A stretch of DNA of 64,000 nucleotides from JBCDBW01 sp039182965 (GCA_039182965.1 JBCDBW010000003.1:1-64000); one strand, 5' to 3'; counted from the first letter of the stretch, positions 52,256 through 61,874 are shown. Notes: generated by a model not told the origin, from the letters alone. Program-made: numbers and translations.

Positions 52256-54280
52256 ATGAGAATCACCCTCGTCAGCGATACCTTTCCGCCCGACGTCAAC
52301 GGCGTCGCCATGACTCTTCATCGACTCACGACCGGTCTCCTCGACCGCGGTCACCACGTCCACCTCTGCCGACCCGCTCCAGAAGTCCAAGAGAATTCAC
52401 CACCCGTCATCGAACACCCAAACTTCACAGAGCTCGCCCTCACATCAATCCCCCTTCCCGGATACCCGAATCTCCGCCTTGGCCTCCCCGCCACACGAAA
52501 ACTGCGCTCGCTTTGGTCTAAAATCCCGCCGGACGCCCTTTACGTCGCCACCGAAAGCCCCCTTGGATATTCCGCCGTCGCCGCCGCAAGCGCTCTTGGC
52601 CTCCCGGTGGTCTCCGGTTTCCACACTAATTTCCACACCTACACACATGACTACAAGCTCCCCATTCTCGAACGCGCCGCCACCTCATACCTCCGCTCGC
52701 TTCACAATAAAACCGCCTGCACCCTCGTTCCCTCTCACGATACCGCTAACCAGCTAACCCAAGCCGGCTTCGAACGCGTGAAGGTTCTCGGTCGAGGCGT
52801 CGATACACAACTCTTTTCCCCCAATAAACGCAATCAAAAACTCCGCTCACGCTGGGGCGCCAAAGACGATACTCCCGTCGCCATGTTCGTCGGCCGGCTC
52901 GCCTCCGAAAAGAACCTTGCCCTCGCTGCTCGCACCTTCCAATTCTACCAAGCCGTCCGCCCGGAAACCCGCTGCGTCTTCGTCGGCGACGGCCCACAGC
53001 GCATCGCACTCGAAAAAGAACATCCCGATTTCATCTACGCCGGAATGCGCTGCGACGATGACCTCGCTCAGCATTACGCGTCCGCCGATATCTTCGTCTT
53101 CCCATCCCTCTCAGAAACCTTCGGAAATGTCCTTCTCGAAGCCCTCGCCTCCGGTCTCGTTTCCGTCAGCTTCAAATACGCTTGCTCCCAACAACTCATC
53201 GAAGACGGCTCCAACGGCTTCCACGCTCCCTTCGATGACGAAGATGCCTTCTTCGCAAAAGCCACTCTTGCCCTCCAACACTGGACCTCAATCTCCGTCG
53301 CCGAACGCGCCCGACAAACCGCGCTCAAACTCTCCTGGGATACCATCGTCAAACAATTCGAGCTCAATCTAAGAGGATCACTCCCAAATCAACAGTCAAC
53401 TGCCACGGTCGTATCCATGAACACACCCAAGCCAAAAAAGAAACAGGTCCTTCGCTTCAAAACCATTTTCCTGTCCGATATCCATCTCGGCACGCCTGAT
53501 AGCAAGGTCACCCAAGTGATTCATTTCCTGCGCAACACCCGCTGCGAAAAACTGGTCCTCAATGGCGACATCATCGATGCCTGGAGCCTCAGTCGCTCCG
53601 GGAGATGGACCAAATCCCATACCTACTTTATCCGTCTCGTCCTCAAAAAAATGCAACGTGATGATACCCAGGTCGTCTATATCCGGGGCAATCACGACGA
53701 TATCCTCACCCGTTTCCTTCCCCTGAAACTCGATAATCTCGAGATGACCATGGAACACGTCCATCACTCCCCGCACGGGAAATACCTCGTCACCCACGGC
53801 GATGGCTTTGACGTGGTCACGACCAATCACCGGTGGATGGCGCTTCTCGGCGCCGTCGGATATTCCTTCCTCCTCAAAGTAAATCGTGTCTACAACAAAT
53901 ACCGGATTCTGCGCGGCAAGCCCCAGTTCTCACTATCAAAAGCCGTCAAAGCAAAGGTCAAATCCGCCGTCAACTTCATCGGCAACTACGAAGAACAACT
54001 CCAAAAATTCGCCGCCCACCGGAGTTGCCAAGGCATTATCTGCGGCCACATCCATACCCCGGCCGACAAACACATCGGCGATGTCCACTACCTGAACTCA
54101 GGAGACTGGGTCGAATCCCTCACGGCCGTCGTGGAGAATCTCGATCGCAGTTTCGAGGTGATTACCTACCATGACTTCTGCGAACGCTCCCACCGAAAAC
54201 CAAAGGGGGGGGCCATTGCCCAGCCCCTCGTCGGAGGGAAGGAAAACATGCAAGCAGAGCCTACCCATGCCGCTTCCTGA
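52256..54280 (+). CDS. Fusion of GT4 glycosyltransferase and LpxH-like metallophosphatase
   Basis: 674 residues in one frame. Residues 1 to about 375 are a GT-B glycosyltransferase of family 4: VSDTFPPDVNGVAMTLHRL, FHTNFHTYTHDY, FVGRLASEKN, VGDGPQRIALEKEHPDFIYAG and PSLSETFGNVLLEALASG with the catalytic Glu. Residues about 395-640 are a calcineurin-like phosphoesterase with DIHLG, NGDIID, RGNHDD, THGDGFD and GHIHTP, like UDP-2,3-diacylglucosamine diphosphatases and their relatives. The two are commonly adjacent separate genes, so the fusion suggests they act on the same lipid or glycolipid. No signal peptide, so cytoplasmic or peripheral membrane. A Lys/Pro-rich linker (TPKPKKKQ) joins them. 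Confidence 0.85.
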   Translation: MRITLVSDTFPPDVNGVAMTLHRLTTGLLDRGHHVHLCRPAPEVQENSPPVIEHPNFTELALTSIPLPGYPNLRLGLPATRKLRSLWSKIPPDALYVATESPLGYSAVAAASALGLPVVSGFHTNFHTYTHDYKLPILERAATSYLRSLHNKTACTLVPSHDTANQLTQAGFERVKVLGRGVDTQLFSPNKRNQKLRSRWGAKDDTPVAMFVGRLASEKNLALAARTFQFYQAVRPETRCVFVGDGPQRIALEKEHPDFIYAGMRCDDDLAQHYASADIFVFPSLSETFGNVLLEALASGLVSVSFKYACSQQLIEDGSNGFHAPFDDEDAFFAKATLALQHWTSISVAERARQTALKLSWDTIVKQFELNLRGSLPNQQSTATVVSMNTPKPKKKQVLRFKTIFLSDIHLGTPDSKVTQVIHFLRNTRCEKLVLNGDIIDAWSLSRSGRWTKSHTYFIRLVLKKMQRDDTQVVYIRGNHDDILTRFLPLKLDNLEMTMEHVHHSPHGKYLVTHGDGFDVVTTNHRWMALLGAVGYSFLLKVNRVYNKYRILRGKPQFSLSKAVKAKVKSAVNFIGNYEEQLQKFAAHRSCQGIICGHIHTPADKHIGDVHYLNSGDWVESLTAVVENLDRSFEVITYHDFCERSHRKPKGGAIAQPLVGGKENMQAEPTHAAS

Positions 54281-54325
54281 ACGCTCTCCGCCCTCCGCCT
54301 TCCTCCAGGAAGCCAACCCCCCACA

Positions 54326-56038
54326 ATGAATCTCTTTCTCATCGATGCCATCGGTCCCTTCTTCCGGGACGATGCACGCTACAAAATCAATTGGTCCAAA
54401 ATCCCCTTTGACCAACTCAAGCTCGACGAACCCGAACGCACGCGGCTCTTCGATCGCATCCGCAAAGACTTCGATGTCTTCTGCCGACGCGTCGCAGAAA
54501 TTGGATACAATGCCATTTCCCTCGACGATCTCGCCCACCTCGCTGACCACGAATGGATAGAACCCCAAATCCGCGACCGCATCGCCATTTTCCGCGAAGA
54601 GTTCTCCAAGCTCTTTACGATCGCCGAAAACCACAAACTCCAAGTCTACCTCACTACCGACATCGTCTCCTACACCCCCGCCCTGAAGGAACGCCTCGGA
54701 GCCGATCCCACCAAAACGAACACCTTTGTTCGCAATCTCATCGATGAGTTCCTCCAAGACTTCCCGCAAGTCGCCGGCCTCATCCTCCGCATCGGCGAAA
54801 CAGACGGCCTCGACGTCGAGGGCGATTTCAATTCAGAGCTCCACCTGAAAACACCGGCCACGGTCAATGCCTTCCTCCGTGAGCTCCTCCCGGTTTTCGA
54901 ACACCACGACCGCAAACTCATCTTCCGCACGTGGACCGTCGGCGCCTATCGCGTCGGCGACCTTATGTGGCACCGCCGCACCTTCGCCCGGGCCCTCAAA
55001 GAGATCGAAAGCCACGCCATCATCGTGTCGATGAAATACGGCGAGTCCGATTTTTTCCGATACTTGCCGCTCAACGCGAACTTCTTCCGCACCCAACTCC
55101 CCACCATTGTCGAGCTCCAAACGCGACGGGAATACGAAGGCTGCGGCGAATACCCGTCTTTTGTCGGTTGGGATTACGAGCACTTCGCTCGGGACCTCAA
55201 ACAGGCACCCAACCTCGTGGGCATTTGCGTCTGGTGCCAGACCGGAGGGTGGCACCCCTTTCGCCGCCTCGCCTACATCGGTGAAGGATCACCATGGACC
55301 GAAATCAATACCTTCGTTACCCTAAGAGTCTTCCGCGACGGCATCCCCGTGGAGGACGCCCTCAAAGCCTGCCTTCCCGACGCCGGCCAGAGTCACCTCC
55401 TCGAGTTCTTCCGACTCGCCGATGAAGTCATTAAGCAACTGCTTTACGTCGAGGAATTCGCCCAACAAAAACTCTTCTTCCGCCGCGTCCGCATTCCCAC
55501 ACTCCTCGGCGTCTACTGGAACAATATCTTCGTCAACCACTCCCTCCGCAAACTCATGCGCCACTTCGTGAGCGACCCCGAAGACTGCATCCGCGCCGGC
55601 CGCTCCGCCCTCGGGAAAATCGACGAGATGAAAACGCTCGCCGCCGAGGCCAATCTCCCCGTCGAGGATATCGAGTTCATGCAGAACACCTTCCAAATTC
55701 TCGCCCTCGCACGGGAATACTTCTTCCGCCCATACGACGACGAAATCCGGAGACGCCTCAAGAAAGCGAAGAAAAAATACAAAAAAGCATACCCAAAGAG
55801 CCTCCGCCCCCGATACGCCATCCGCCTAGATTTTCAACCCTTCCATATGCGCCGCCGCTTCCTCAACTGGTCCCTCGCCGTCGCCCTCCGCCGGCGCCGC
55901 GGATATCGCGTCATCGACAGCATCTTCACCATCCATTTTCTCTCCCTCGTCTACCACGCCATCCGCACCACGCGCCCAAAATGGATCCCCAAGTTCGCCC
56001 GCAAATCCGCTATGGGCATCGACACCGTTTTCCGCTGA
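54326..56038 (+). CDS. Conserved-looking hypothetical protein, TIM-barrel-like (570 aa)
   Basis: No firm family. Residues about 20-330 have the beta/alpha rhythm of a TIM barrel (VAEIGYNAISLDDLAHL, LQVYLTTDIV, GLILRIGETDGLDVEGDF, LIFRTWTVGAYRVGDL, IIVSMKYGESDFFRYL, VELQTRREYEGCGEYPSFVGWD, GICVWCQTGGW). This resembles alpha-glucuronidase-like GH67 barrels, with possible acidic catalytic residues in GETDG and YEG. Residues 370-480 are helical, and the C-terminal 90 residues are very basic (KKAKKKYKKAYPK). No signal peptide. It follows the GT-phosphatase gene by 45 bases and may act on the same glycan. A decayed copy of its 3' end lies beyond the next gene. Confidence 0.65.
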   Translation: MNLFLIDAIGPFFRDDARYKINWSKIPFDQLKLDEPERTRLFDRIRKDFDVFCRRVAEIGYNAISLDDLAHLADHEWIEPQIRDRIAIFREEFSKLFTIAENHKLQVYLTTDIVSYTPALKERLGADPTKTNTFVRNLIDEFLQDFPQVAGLILRIGETDGLDVEGDFNSELHLKTPATVNAFLRELLPVFEHHDRKLIFRTWTVGAYRVGDLMWHRRTFARALKEIESHAIIVSMKYGESDFFRYLPLNANFFRTQLPTIVELQTRREYEGCGEYPSFVGWDYEHFARDLKQAPNLVGICVWCQTGGWHPFRRLAYIGEGSPWTEINTFVTLRVFRDGIPVEDALKACLPDAGQSHLLEFFRLADEVIKQLLYVEEFAQQKLFFRRVRIPTLLGVYWNNIFVNHSLRKLMRHFVSDPEDCIRAGRSALGKIDEMKTLAAEANLPVEDIEFMQNTFQILALAREYFFRPYDDEIRRRLKKAKKKYKKAYPKSLRPRYAIRLDFQPFHMRRRFLNWSLAVALRRRRGYRVIDSIFTIHFLSLVYHAIRTTRPKWIPKFARKSAMGIDTVFR

Positions 56039-56161
56039 GCTCGCAAAACACTCACGGACTGCTTGGCGAGCCCCGCCAAATCTGCCATGTTGCCTCCCCT
56101 CGGACGAACCCCCACGCCCTTTTCCGAAACCCCTAAAACTCTGAAACCCCGCTCGAATTCT

Positions 56162-58276
56162 ATGCCATCTCGACGCCAGTTCATCAAGTCCGTGCCCGCC
56201 ACTGCAGGTGCCTTCGCCGTCACCGGAACCTTCCTCGGGGAAAGTTCTTCCCTCGCTCAATCAGCGCCCACTTCTTCAGGTGAACCCCTGAAAGAACACT
56301 TCCATCCCAAAGGCAAAGCCCCCTCAAAGTTCACCCGGGAGATTCTCGAGAATTCAAAAAAGACCCTGCCCTTCTCCGACGAACGCGACTTCACTGAACA
56401 GGAGAAAGGATTCATCGCGCCCATGGAGGACCTCAAAATCATGTCCGACGCCGGACACCCCGCCTGGGACATGGCGCGCTTCCAATTCCTCGAAGAAGAT
56501 CGCGAATTCGACAGCATCCACCCCTCCCTCCTCCGTCAGTCGCGTCTCAACAATAATTACGGCCTCTACAAAGTCACCGATGACATCTACCAGGTGCGCG
56601 GCTTCGATCTGTCCGACATTTCCTTCGTCCGCGGCAAGACCGGCTGGATCGTCATTGATCCCCTCGTCAGTGCGGAACCCGTTCGCGCCGCATGGAAGCT
56701 CTTCCAAGAACACGTCGGGGAAGGCCTCCCCGTCTCCGCTGTCATCTACTCACACTCCCATGGAGATCACTGGGGCGGCGTGCGCGGGATCGTCAGCGAC
56801 GAAGATCTGCAGGCCGGCAAGATCGAAATAATCGCGCCGCAGAACTTCATGAACCACACCATCTCCGAGAACGTCTACGCCGGCAACGCCATGAACCGGC
56901 GACTGTTCTACCAATACGGCCTGAACCTCCCCGCCGGTCCCCACGGATACGTCGGCCAGGGACTCGGGCAAGGAGTCTCCAGCGGCGCCATCGGCCTCGT
57001 CGCGCCCACCCATCTCGTGGAGGAACCCATCGAGGAAATGACCGTGGATGGGGTCCTCATGATTCACCAAAACACCCCGAACACCGAGGCACCCACCGAG
57101 ATGAACACCTACTTCCCGGACCACAAAGCCCTCTGGATGGCCGAGAACGTTGTCGCCTCTCTCCACAATATCTACACCCTCCGCGGTGCCCAGGTGCGCG
57201 ATGCCCTTAACTGGTCGAAATACATCGGCGAAGCCCTCTTCCGCTTCGGTAGCAGCGCCGAAGTCATGTTCGCGTCCCACCATTGGCCACGCTGGGGCAA
57301 CGACCGCATTCAGGAGGTCCTCCGCGCCCAACGGGACCTCTACGCCAACATGAACAACCAATGCCTGCACTACGCCAACCAAGGCATCACCATCAACCAA
57401 ATCCACAACCACTACGAGCTGCCCAAAGGCCTGCAAGAGCAATGGCATACCCGCGGATACCACGGCTCCCCCGAACATAACTCGCGCGGAGTCGTCCAGC
57501 GCTTCCTCGGATTCTGGGATGTCAACCCCACCACTCTCATCCCTCTCTCCCCCGAAGATTCCGCCCCTCTCTACGTCGAAATGATGGGCGGTGCCGACAA
57601 CATCATGGCCAAAGGCCGCGCCCTGCACGAGGAAGGCAAATACAAACACGCCACCGAAATCCTCAACAAACTCGTCCAAGCCCAACCCGATAACCAGGAA
57701 GCCAAAGACCTCCTCGCCGATGTCTTCGAACAACTCGGATACCAACAGGAAAACCCGGGCCTTCGCAACAGCTTCCTCGCCGGCGCCCTCGAACTGCGCT
57801 CCGGCATTCCACAAGATCCCATCCCGGATACCACGAGCCCCGAGGTCATCCAGGCCATGTCCACGGAGCTGTTCCTCAACTTCCTCGGCATCAAAATGGA
57901 CAGCCGAAAAGCCGGGGACCTGGAGTTCACGATCAATCTCATTACGCCCGATAACGGAGAAAAATTCCTCATCGAACTGAGCAACGCCACCCTCACAAAC
58001 ATCGAAGGCTATCTGGCGGAAAATCCCGACCTCACACTCACCATCAATCGCTCGGACCTGGAACTGACCATGATGGGCGCCAAAGAGTTGGAACAACAGA
58101 TCGCCGAAGGCGCCTGCAAAGCGGACGGCGATCTTAGCATCCTCGAAAAACTCGCCGTCACCATGGTCGATTTCGACCCCCGCTTCCAAATCCTCCCCGG
58201 AACCCACCCCGGCGACACCAAAATCGAAGAACATCCCACCTACGAAGCCGTCACCGGCCGCACCATCGCCGAGTAA
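56162..58276 (+). CDS. Tat-exported alkyl sulfatase (SdsA-type)
   Basis: 704 residues from ATG 56162, which starts with the Tat motif SRRQFIK; an upstream in-frame ATG at 56063 lacks support. The metallo-beta-lactamase domain has SHSHGDHWGG and a downstream AHTH-like ligand region, forming the binuclear zinc site of alkyl sulfatases. FASHHWPRWGN follows. A helical dimerisation domain and a C-terminal SCP2-like segment (LNFLGIKMDSRKAGDLEFTINL) complete the SdsA1 architecture. It hydrolyses primary alkyl sulfates such as SDS in the periplasm. Confidence 0.9.
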   Translation: MPSRRQFIKSVPATAGAFAVTGTFLGESSSLAQSAPTSSGEPLKEHFHPKGKAPSKFTREILENSKKTLPFSDERDFTEQEKGFIAPMEDLKIMSDAGHPAWDMARFQFLEEDREFDSIHPSLLRQSRLNNNYGLYKVTDDIYQVRGFDLSDISFVRGKTGWIVIDPLVSAEPVRAAWKLFQEHVGEGLPVSAVIYSHSHGDHWGGVRGIVSDEDLQAGKIEIIAPQNFMNHTISENVYAGNAMNRRLFYQYGLNLPAGPHGYVGQGLGQGVSSGAIGLVAPTHLVEEPIEEMTVDGVLMIHQNTPNTEAPTEMNTYFPDHKALWMAENVVASLHNIYTLRGAQVRDALNWSKYIGEALFRFGSSAEVMFASHHWPRWGNDRIQEVLRAQRDLYANMNNQCLHYANQGITINQIHNHYELPKGLQEQWHTRGYHGSPEHNSRGVVQRFLGFWDVNPTTLIPLSPEDSAPLYVEMMGGADNIMAKGRALHEEGKYKHATEILNKLVQAQPDNQEAKDLLADVFEQLGYQQENPGLRNSFLAGALELRSGIPQDPIPDTTSPEVIQAMSTELFLNFLGIKMDSRKAGDLEFTINLITPDNGEKFLIELSNATLTNIEGYLAENPDLTLTINRSDLELTMMGAKELEQQIAEGACKADGDLSILEKLAVTMVDFDPRFQILPGTHPGDTKIEEHPTYEAVTGRTIAE

Positions 58277-58310
58277 ACGATCGCATTGTTGCAAAACCTC
58301 CCTGCCCGCC

Positions 58311-58328
58311 CCTGGCCACAAGGCCGGG
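58311..58328 (+). terminator. Possible terminator hairpin after the sulfatase
   Basis: CCTGGCC-ACAA-GGCCGGG forms a 7-bp stem (one T-G wobble) with a four-base loop, 34 bases after the sulfatase stop. There is no T-tract behind it, so factor-independent termination is doubtful. Confidence 0.3.
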
Positions 58329-58724
58329 AACCCCCGCCCTCAAGAGACATCGCTTGCCATCTGATCAAATAAATGCCAAAGGGTCTGTCTCCTGTCTCCA
58401 TCGCTGACGTAAACCCACATCTCTCCGACCACGCCATCTTCCGCGGGGATGAGATCGCAAAGCTCAGAGACAATCACGCCTTTGACAGTGAGCTTCGCAA
58501 ACATAGCCCTGTCCATCGCTTGAGTGCTTCCACAGATGCTCAATTTCATACGAGGCGACCTTGACGACGGGACAGGGCATCGACGGGATCGCCAGTCCGT
58601 CTCAAGGTCAATTGCGCGAAAAACCTCTCAGACCTGAACTCTGGCCAGTTCTATTTCAAACTCTTGGTCGCATCCTTCCTTCGATCCTTCATCCCCAACA
58701 CGTCGCATCGCCTGCCGTTACCCG

Positions 58725-58877
58725 CCGCCGGCTCCGAGGGCAATTGCATCATCGACAGCATCTTCACCATCCATTTCCACTCCCCCGTCTACCGCGCCGT
58801 CCGCACCACACACCGAAAATGGATCCCTAAGTTCGCCCACTAATCCGCCATGAGCATCGGCTCCGTATTCCGCTTGA
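58725..58877 (+). pseudogene. Degenerate copy of the 3' end of the 570-aa gene
   Basis: Over 115 ungapped bases, 58759-58873 matches 55921-56035 with 16 differences (about 86% identity). Similarity continues leftward to about 58725 with small gaps. The copy encodes IIDSIFTIHFHSPVYRAV and KWIPKFAH, against IDSIFTIHFLSLVYHAI and KWIPKFARK in the intact gene. It then hits a TAA where the parent reads Lys. No upstream start or body of the gene is seen. It is a remnant of a partial tandem duplication. Confidence 0.85.
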
Positions 58878-59058
58878 ACACCTTTCACATCCCACCCTTC
58901 ACGACCAGCGTCCCTTTTCGCCTTGATTCAGCCGCCCGATCGCGCTCGAATCAGAGAATCATAACCTGGGGAGGTGGTGCCGCCGCCCCGAACCCATGCT
59001 CGGGCTCGCGTCACGGTCTCCCTCCGATACATCACCCCGTTCCTAGTCTTCCATTCCC

Positions 59059-60144
59059 ATGAACTCGCCCTTCTCCGTGTCCTTCGCGCGGGTCTTCCTG
59101 ATCCTTATCTGCTGCCTCGTCGGCCTCAGTATCGATGCCGGGATCCGCGGCCAAGTCTGGGCTGGTATCCTCGGAGGCGCCCTCTTCGGAGGCATCATCA
59201 TCCTCATCGAGATGGCCATCAAGGATTTCACTTTCAAAGCCTTCTCCTCCGCCGCCATCGGACTCCTCGTCGGGATCCTTTGCGCCTTCCTCGTGACGCG
59301 CATCGATATCTTCGATACCCCGTGGATGGCGAAATACGATGAAGTCACCGTGCTCACCGCTAAAGCGATCTTCCAACTCGCCCTCTACACCGGCCTCGGT
59401 TTTCTCGGAATGATGCTCGCTCTGCGCAGCGATCGTGAAGAGTTCTCCTTCATCATCCCTTACGTCCGATTCCGCCAGGAAGCCGTCCAAGGCCAACCCA
59501 TCTTGGTCGACTCAAACGTCATCATCGATGGCCGTATCCCCCGCATCTGTGCGACTGGTTTCCTCAGCGGTTCCCTCGTCGTGCCACGCTTCGTCCTCGA
59601 TGAACTCCACATCCTCGCCGACTCCGGCGATGACATCAAAAAGGAACGCGGCAAGCGAGGCCTCGAATGCCTCAACAAAATGAAGCAAACACCGGGCCTC
59701 GAAATCACCGTCCACGAAGCCCTCCAGGAAAGTCAGGACCCCGTCGACACTCGCATGATTCGCCTCGCCCGCATCGTCGGTGCCCGCATCCTCACGAACG
59801 ATACCAATCTAGGCAAAGTCGCCCGCCTCCAGGGCGTCGCCGTCCTCAGCCTCATCGAACTGGCCAAAGCCATGCGCCCCGTCGTCGTCGCGGGCGACGA
59901 GCTGGACCTCGCCCTCGTAAAAGAAGGGAAAGACTCACACCAAGGTGTCGGATACCTCGCCGATGGCACCATGATCGTCGTCAATCACGCCGCCGAGCTC
60001 ATCGGCACTACCCAGCAAATCATTGTCGCCGGCGCCCTTCAAACCAGTGCCGGTCGACTCATCTTTGCCGAACTCAAAGGCAACGTTGTCGCCGCCGAAC
60101 AAGCCAAGGCGGCCACTCACGAGGACGAACCGGCAAAAACCTGA
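59059..60144 (+). CDS. PIN/TRAM-domain membrane protein (YacL-like)
   Basis: 361 residues. Four membrane helices (about 10-125) are followed by a PIN nuclease domain (ILVDSNVIIDGRIPRI with its first Asp, FVLDELHILADSGD, GARILTNDTNLGKVA) and a C-terminal TRAM RNA-binding domain (GVGYLADGTMIVVNHA). This is the standard YacL architecture. The acidic PIN triad is visible, so single-stranded RNA cleavage is likely. Membrane-anchored with a cytoplasmic nuclease. Confidence 0.9.
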   Translation: MNSPFSVSFARVFLILICCLVGLSIDAGIRGQVWAGILGGALFGGIIILIEMAIKDFTFKAFSSAAIGLLVGILCAFLVTRIDIFDTPWMAKYDEVTVLTAKAIFQLALYTGLGFLGMMLALRSDREEFSFIIPYVRFRQEAVQGQPILVDSNVIIDGRIPRICATGFLSGSLVVPRFVLDELHILADSGDDIKKERGKRGLECLNKMKQTPGLEITVHEALQESQDPVDTRMIRLARIVGARILTNDTNLGKVARLQGVAVLSLIELAKAMRPVVVAGDELDLALVKEGKDSHQGVGYLADGTMIVVNHAAELIGTTQQIIVAGALQTSAGRLIFAELKGNVVAAEQAKAATHEDEPAKT

Positions 60145-60260
60145 TCACGCCATCGTCAAAGCCTCTCCATAACACAACAGACTGGTCAACCCTCCGATCA
60201 ACCACTTCTGTCCGCACGCGTCTTCCGATCAGCCTCCGGTCCCTGTAATCAATCAACTAC

Positions 60261-60503
60261 TCAATCCGAATCCCTGTCGATGGAAGCAATCTCTTGCAGC
60301 GATTCAATCAAATCATCAAGCACTTCGCATGGCACCATGATCGTGTCACGGCGACCCCGAACGTCCTCGGTAATTTTGATGAAACGGCCTCGATCGTTCT
60401 CACGCAGATCCAGAAAGAATATCTTCCGGTCCGTGACAATTTTCTCCGTATGAATCGGATCATTGTCACCACGCCGGTCGTCATTCACCTCGTAATCCAG
60501 CAT
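60261..60503 (-). CDS. PUR-alpha-like nucleic-acid-binding protein (DUF3276)
   Basis: 80 residues. The core KIFFLDLRENDRGRFIKITEDVRGRRDTIMVPCEVLDDLIESLQ is the bacterial PUR domain (DUF3276), a single PUR repeat that dimerises and binds single-stranded RNA or DNA. The acidic N- and C-terminal tails are extra. Length is typical for this family. It is upstream of nothing obvious on its strand and convergent with the PIN/TRAM gene. Confidence 0.85.
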   Translation of the reverse strand: MLDYEVNDDRRGDNDPIHTEKIVTDRKIFFLDLRENDRGRFIKITEDVRGRRDTIMVPCEVLDDLIESLQEIASIDRDSD

Positions 60504-60658
60504 TCCTTCAACCCTCCGCTTTTCTCTTCTTTACCTCTGATCGTCCCGTCCCAATTCAAGCCTTTCCCGAACCTGACGAACGATCCCAGTTCTCAAATCG
60601 CTATTTAATCCCGCTTCCCCCCCTTTGCAACCATTTTTGAAAATCCCGCAAAGCACCG

Positions 60659-61624
60659 CTAATCCAACCCCACCGCCCGACGAACCCGCCCCAAAACAGG
60701 GGCCGCCGCCCCACGCGCCTTCTCCGCTCCCGCCGCTAACACTCCATCCACATGCGCCACGTCCGCCTCCAATTCCGCCCGCTTCTCCCGTGCCTCACCA
60801 AAAAACGACCAGATCGCCTCAAACAATTCCTGTTTGAACACCCCATACCCTTCACCCCCCGCCCGAAACCGCTCTTCCATCGCCGACACCTTGTCCGCGC
60901 TCGCCACCAGCCGATACAGCGCCAAGATATTCGACCCCTCCAACGGTTTCGGATCCTCCACCGCCGTCGAATCCGTCACCACCTGCATCACCCGCTTGCG
61001 CACCCGCTTCTCCGTATCAAAAATCGGTATGGTGTTTTCATAGCTCTTGCTCATTTTCTGCCCGTCAATCCCCGGCACCACCGCGGTCCCCTCACGAATC
61101 CGTGGCTCCGGCAACTTCAGCGTCCCTTCCCCATACCGCTCATTGATCTTAATCGCGATGTCCCGCGTCACCTCCAAGTGCTGCTTCTGATCCTTCCCCA
61201 CTGGCACAACATCGCTGTCATACAGCAAAATGTCCGCCGCCATCAATACCGGATAGGCAAACAAGCCATGACTCGCCGCGATCCCCTGCGCGATCTTGTC
61301 CTTATACGAATGACACCGCTCCAGCAATCCCATTGGCGTGGAACAACTCAGGATCCATGTCAGCTCCGTCACCTCCGGCACATCGCTCTGTGTAAACAAG
61401 ACCGCCTTCGCCGGATCAAAACCACACGCCAACAAATCAATCGCCAGATCCCGCACGTTCTCCCGTAACTCCCCGGGGTCCCCCACCGACGTCAGCGAAT
61501 GATAGTCTGCAATAAAATAAAAGGCCTCCCCTTCATCCTGAAGTTGCAAAGCCGGTTCCATCATCCCGAAGTAATTCCCCAGGTGAAGTTTCCCCGATGG
61601 TTGAAGCCCCGAAAGTATCCTCAT
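60659..61624 (-). CDS. trpS: Tryptophan--tRNA ligase
   Basis: Class I aminoacyl-tRNA synthetase, 321 residues. The HIGH-type motif is HLGN (in LQPSGKLHLGNYFG) and the KMSKS motif appears as GQKMSKSYENT. WILSCSTPMGLLERCHSYKDK and MAADILLYDSDVVPVGKDQKQHLE are typical of TrpRS. ATG 61624 is the usual start. Charges tRNA-Trp in the cytoplasm. Confidence 0.95.
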   Translation of the reverse strand: MRILSGLQPSGKLHLGNYFGMMEPALQLQDEGEAFYFIADYHSLTSVGDPGELRENVRDLAIDLLACGFDPAKAVLFTQSDVPEVTELTWILSCSTPMGLLERCHSYKDKIAQGIAASHGLFAYPVLMAADILLYDSDVVPVGKDQKQHLEVTRDIAIKINERYGEGTLKLPEPRIREGTAVVPGIDGQKMSKSYENTIPIFDTEKRVRKRVMQVVTDSTAVEDPKPLEGSNILALYRLVASADKVSAMEERFRAGGEGYGVFKQELFEAIWSFFGEAREKRAELEADVAHVDGVLAAGAEKARGAAAPVLGRVRRAVGLD

Positions 61625-61874
61625 TAGCGACGCCGAATCTCCCCTCCGCCACTTCGGATGTCAAGATTCCCCCAAGTGCGCCCTCAAGCTCCTTGTTATC
61701 ATCATGCCCACACTCATGCCTCCCCGGCCTCAAGCGTCCCCACCACTCCCCCAAAATCTCTTCCATCCGTCCTTCATCCGCTTCAGTAAACTGGTGTCGA
61801 ATGCCCGCGCGCATCAAGCGGATCGCTCCTTTAAAAATCTCGATCCCATCCTCCAACCTCACACTCTCAGACAA
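61533..61874 (-). CDS. Putative small NTase-associated protein (TTG start)
   Basis: 113 codons from TTG 61874. The first half (IRLMRAGIRHQFTEADEGRMEEILGEWWGRLR) resembles a small helical protein (pattern LMRxxLRRxxPxxs-ei-xxL) that I know beside AbiEii-like nucleotidyltransferases in other genomes. The second half is unlike that family and overlaps the trpS 5' end by 92 bases in another frame. The true protein may end near 61640 after a frameshift, or the frame may not be expressed. Low confidence. Confidence 0.35.
   Translation of the reverse strand: MSESVRLEDGIEIFKGAIRLMRAGIRHQFTEADEGRMEEILGEWWGRLRPGRHECGHDDNKELEGALGGILTSEVAEGRFGVANEDTFGASTIGETSPGELLRDDGTGFATSG

Larger units (their letters stand above)
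58277..59058. other. Interval with a degenerate duplicate and no intact gene
   Basis: About 780 bases between the sulfatase and the PIN/TRAM gene. It contains the hairpin at 58311-58328 and the decayed copy of the 570-residue gene's tail near 58725-58877, both listed separately. No other supported coding sequence was found. Confidence 0.55.

Noticed and set aside
56750..58321. 523-codon minus-strand frame
   Set aside because: Lies wholly over the alkyl sulfatase, which has a Tat signal and metallo-beta-lactamase motifs. The minus frame has no recognisable domain.
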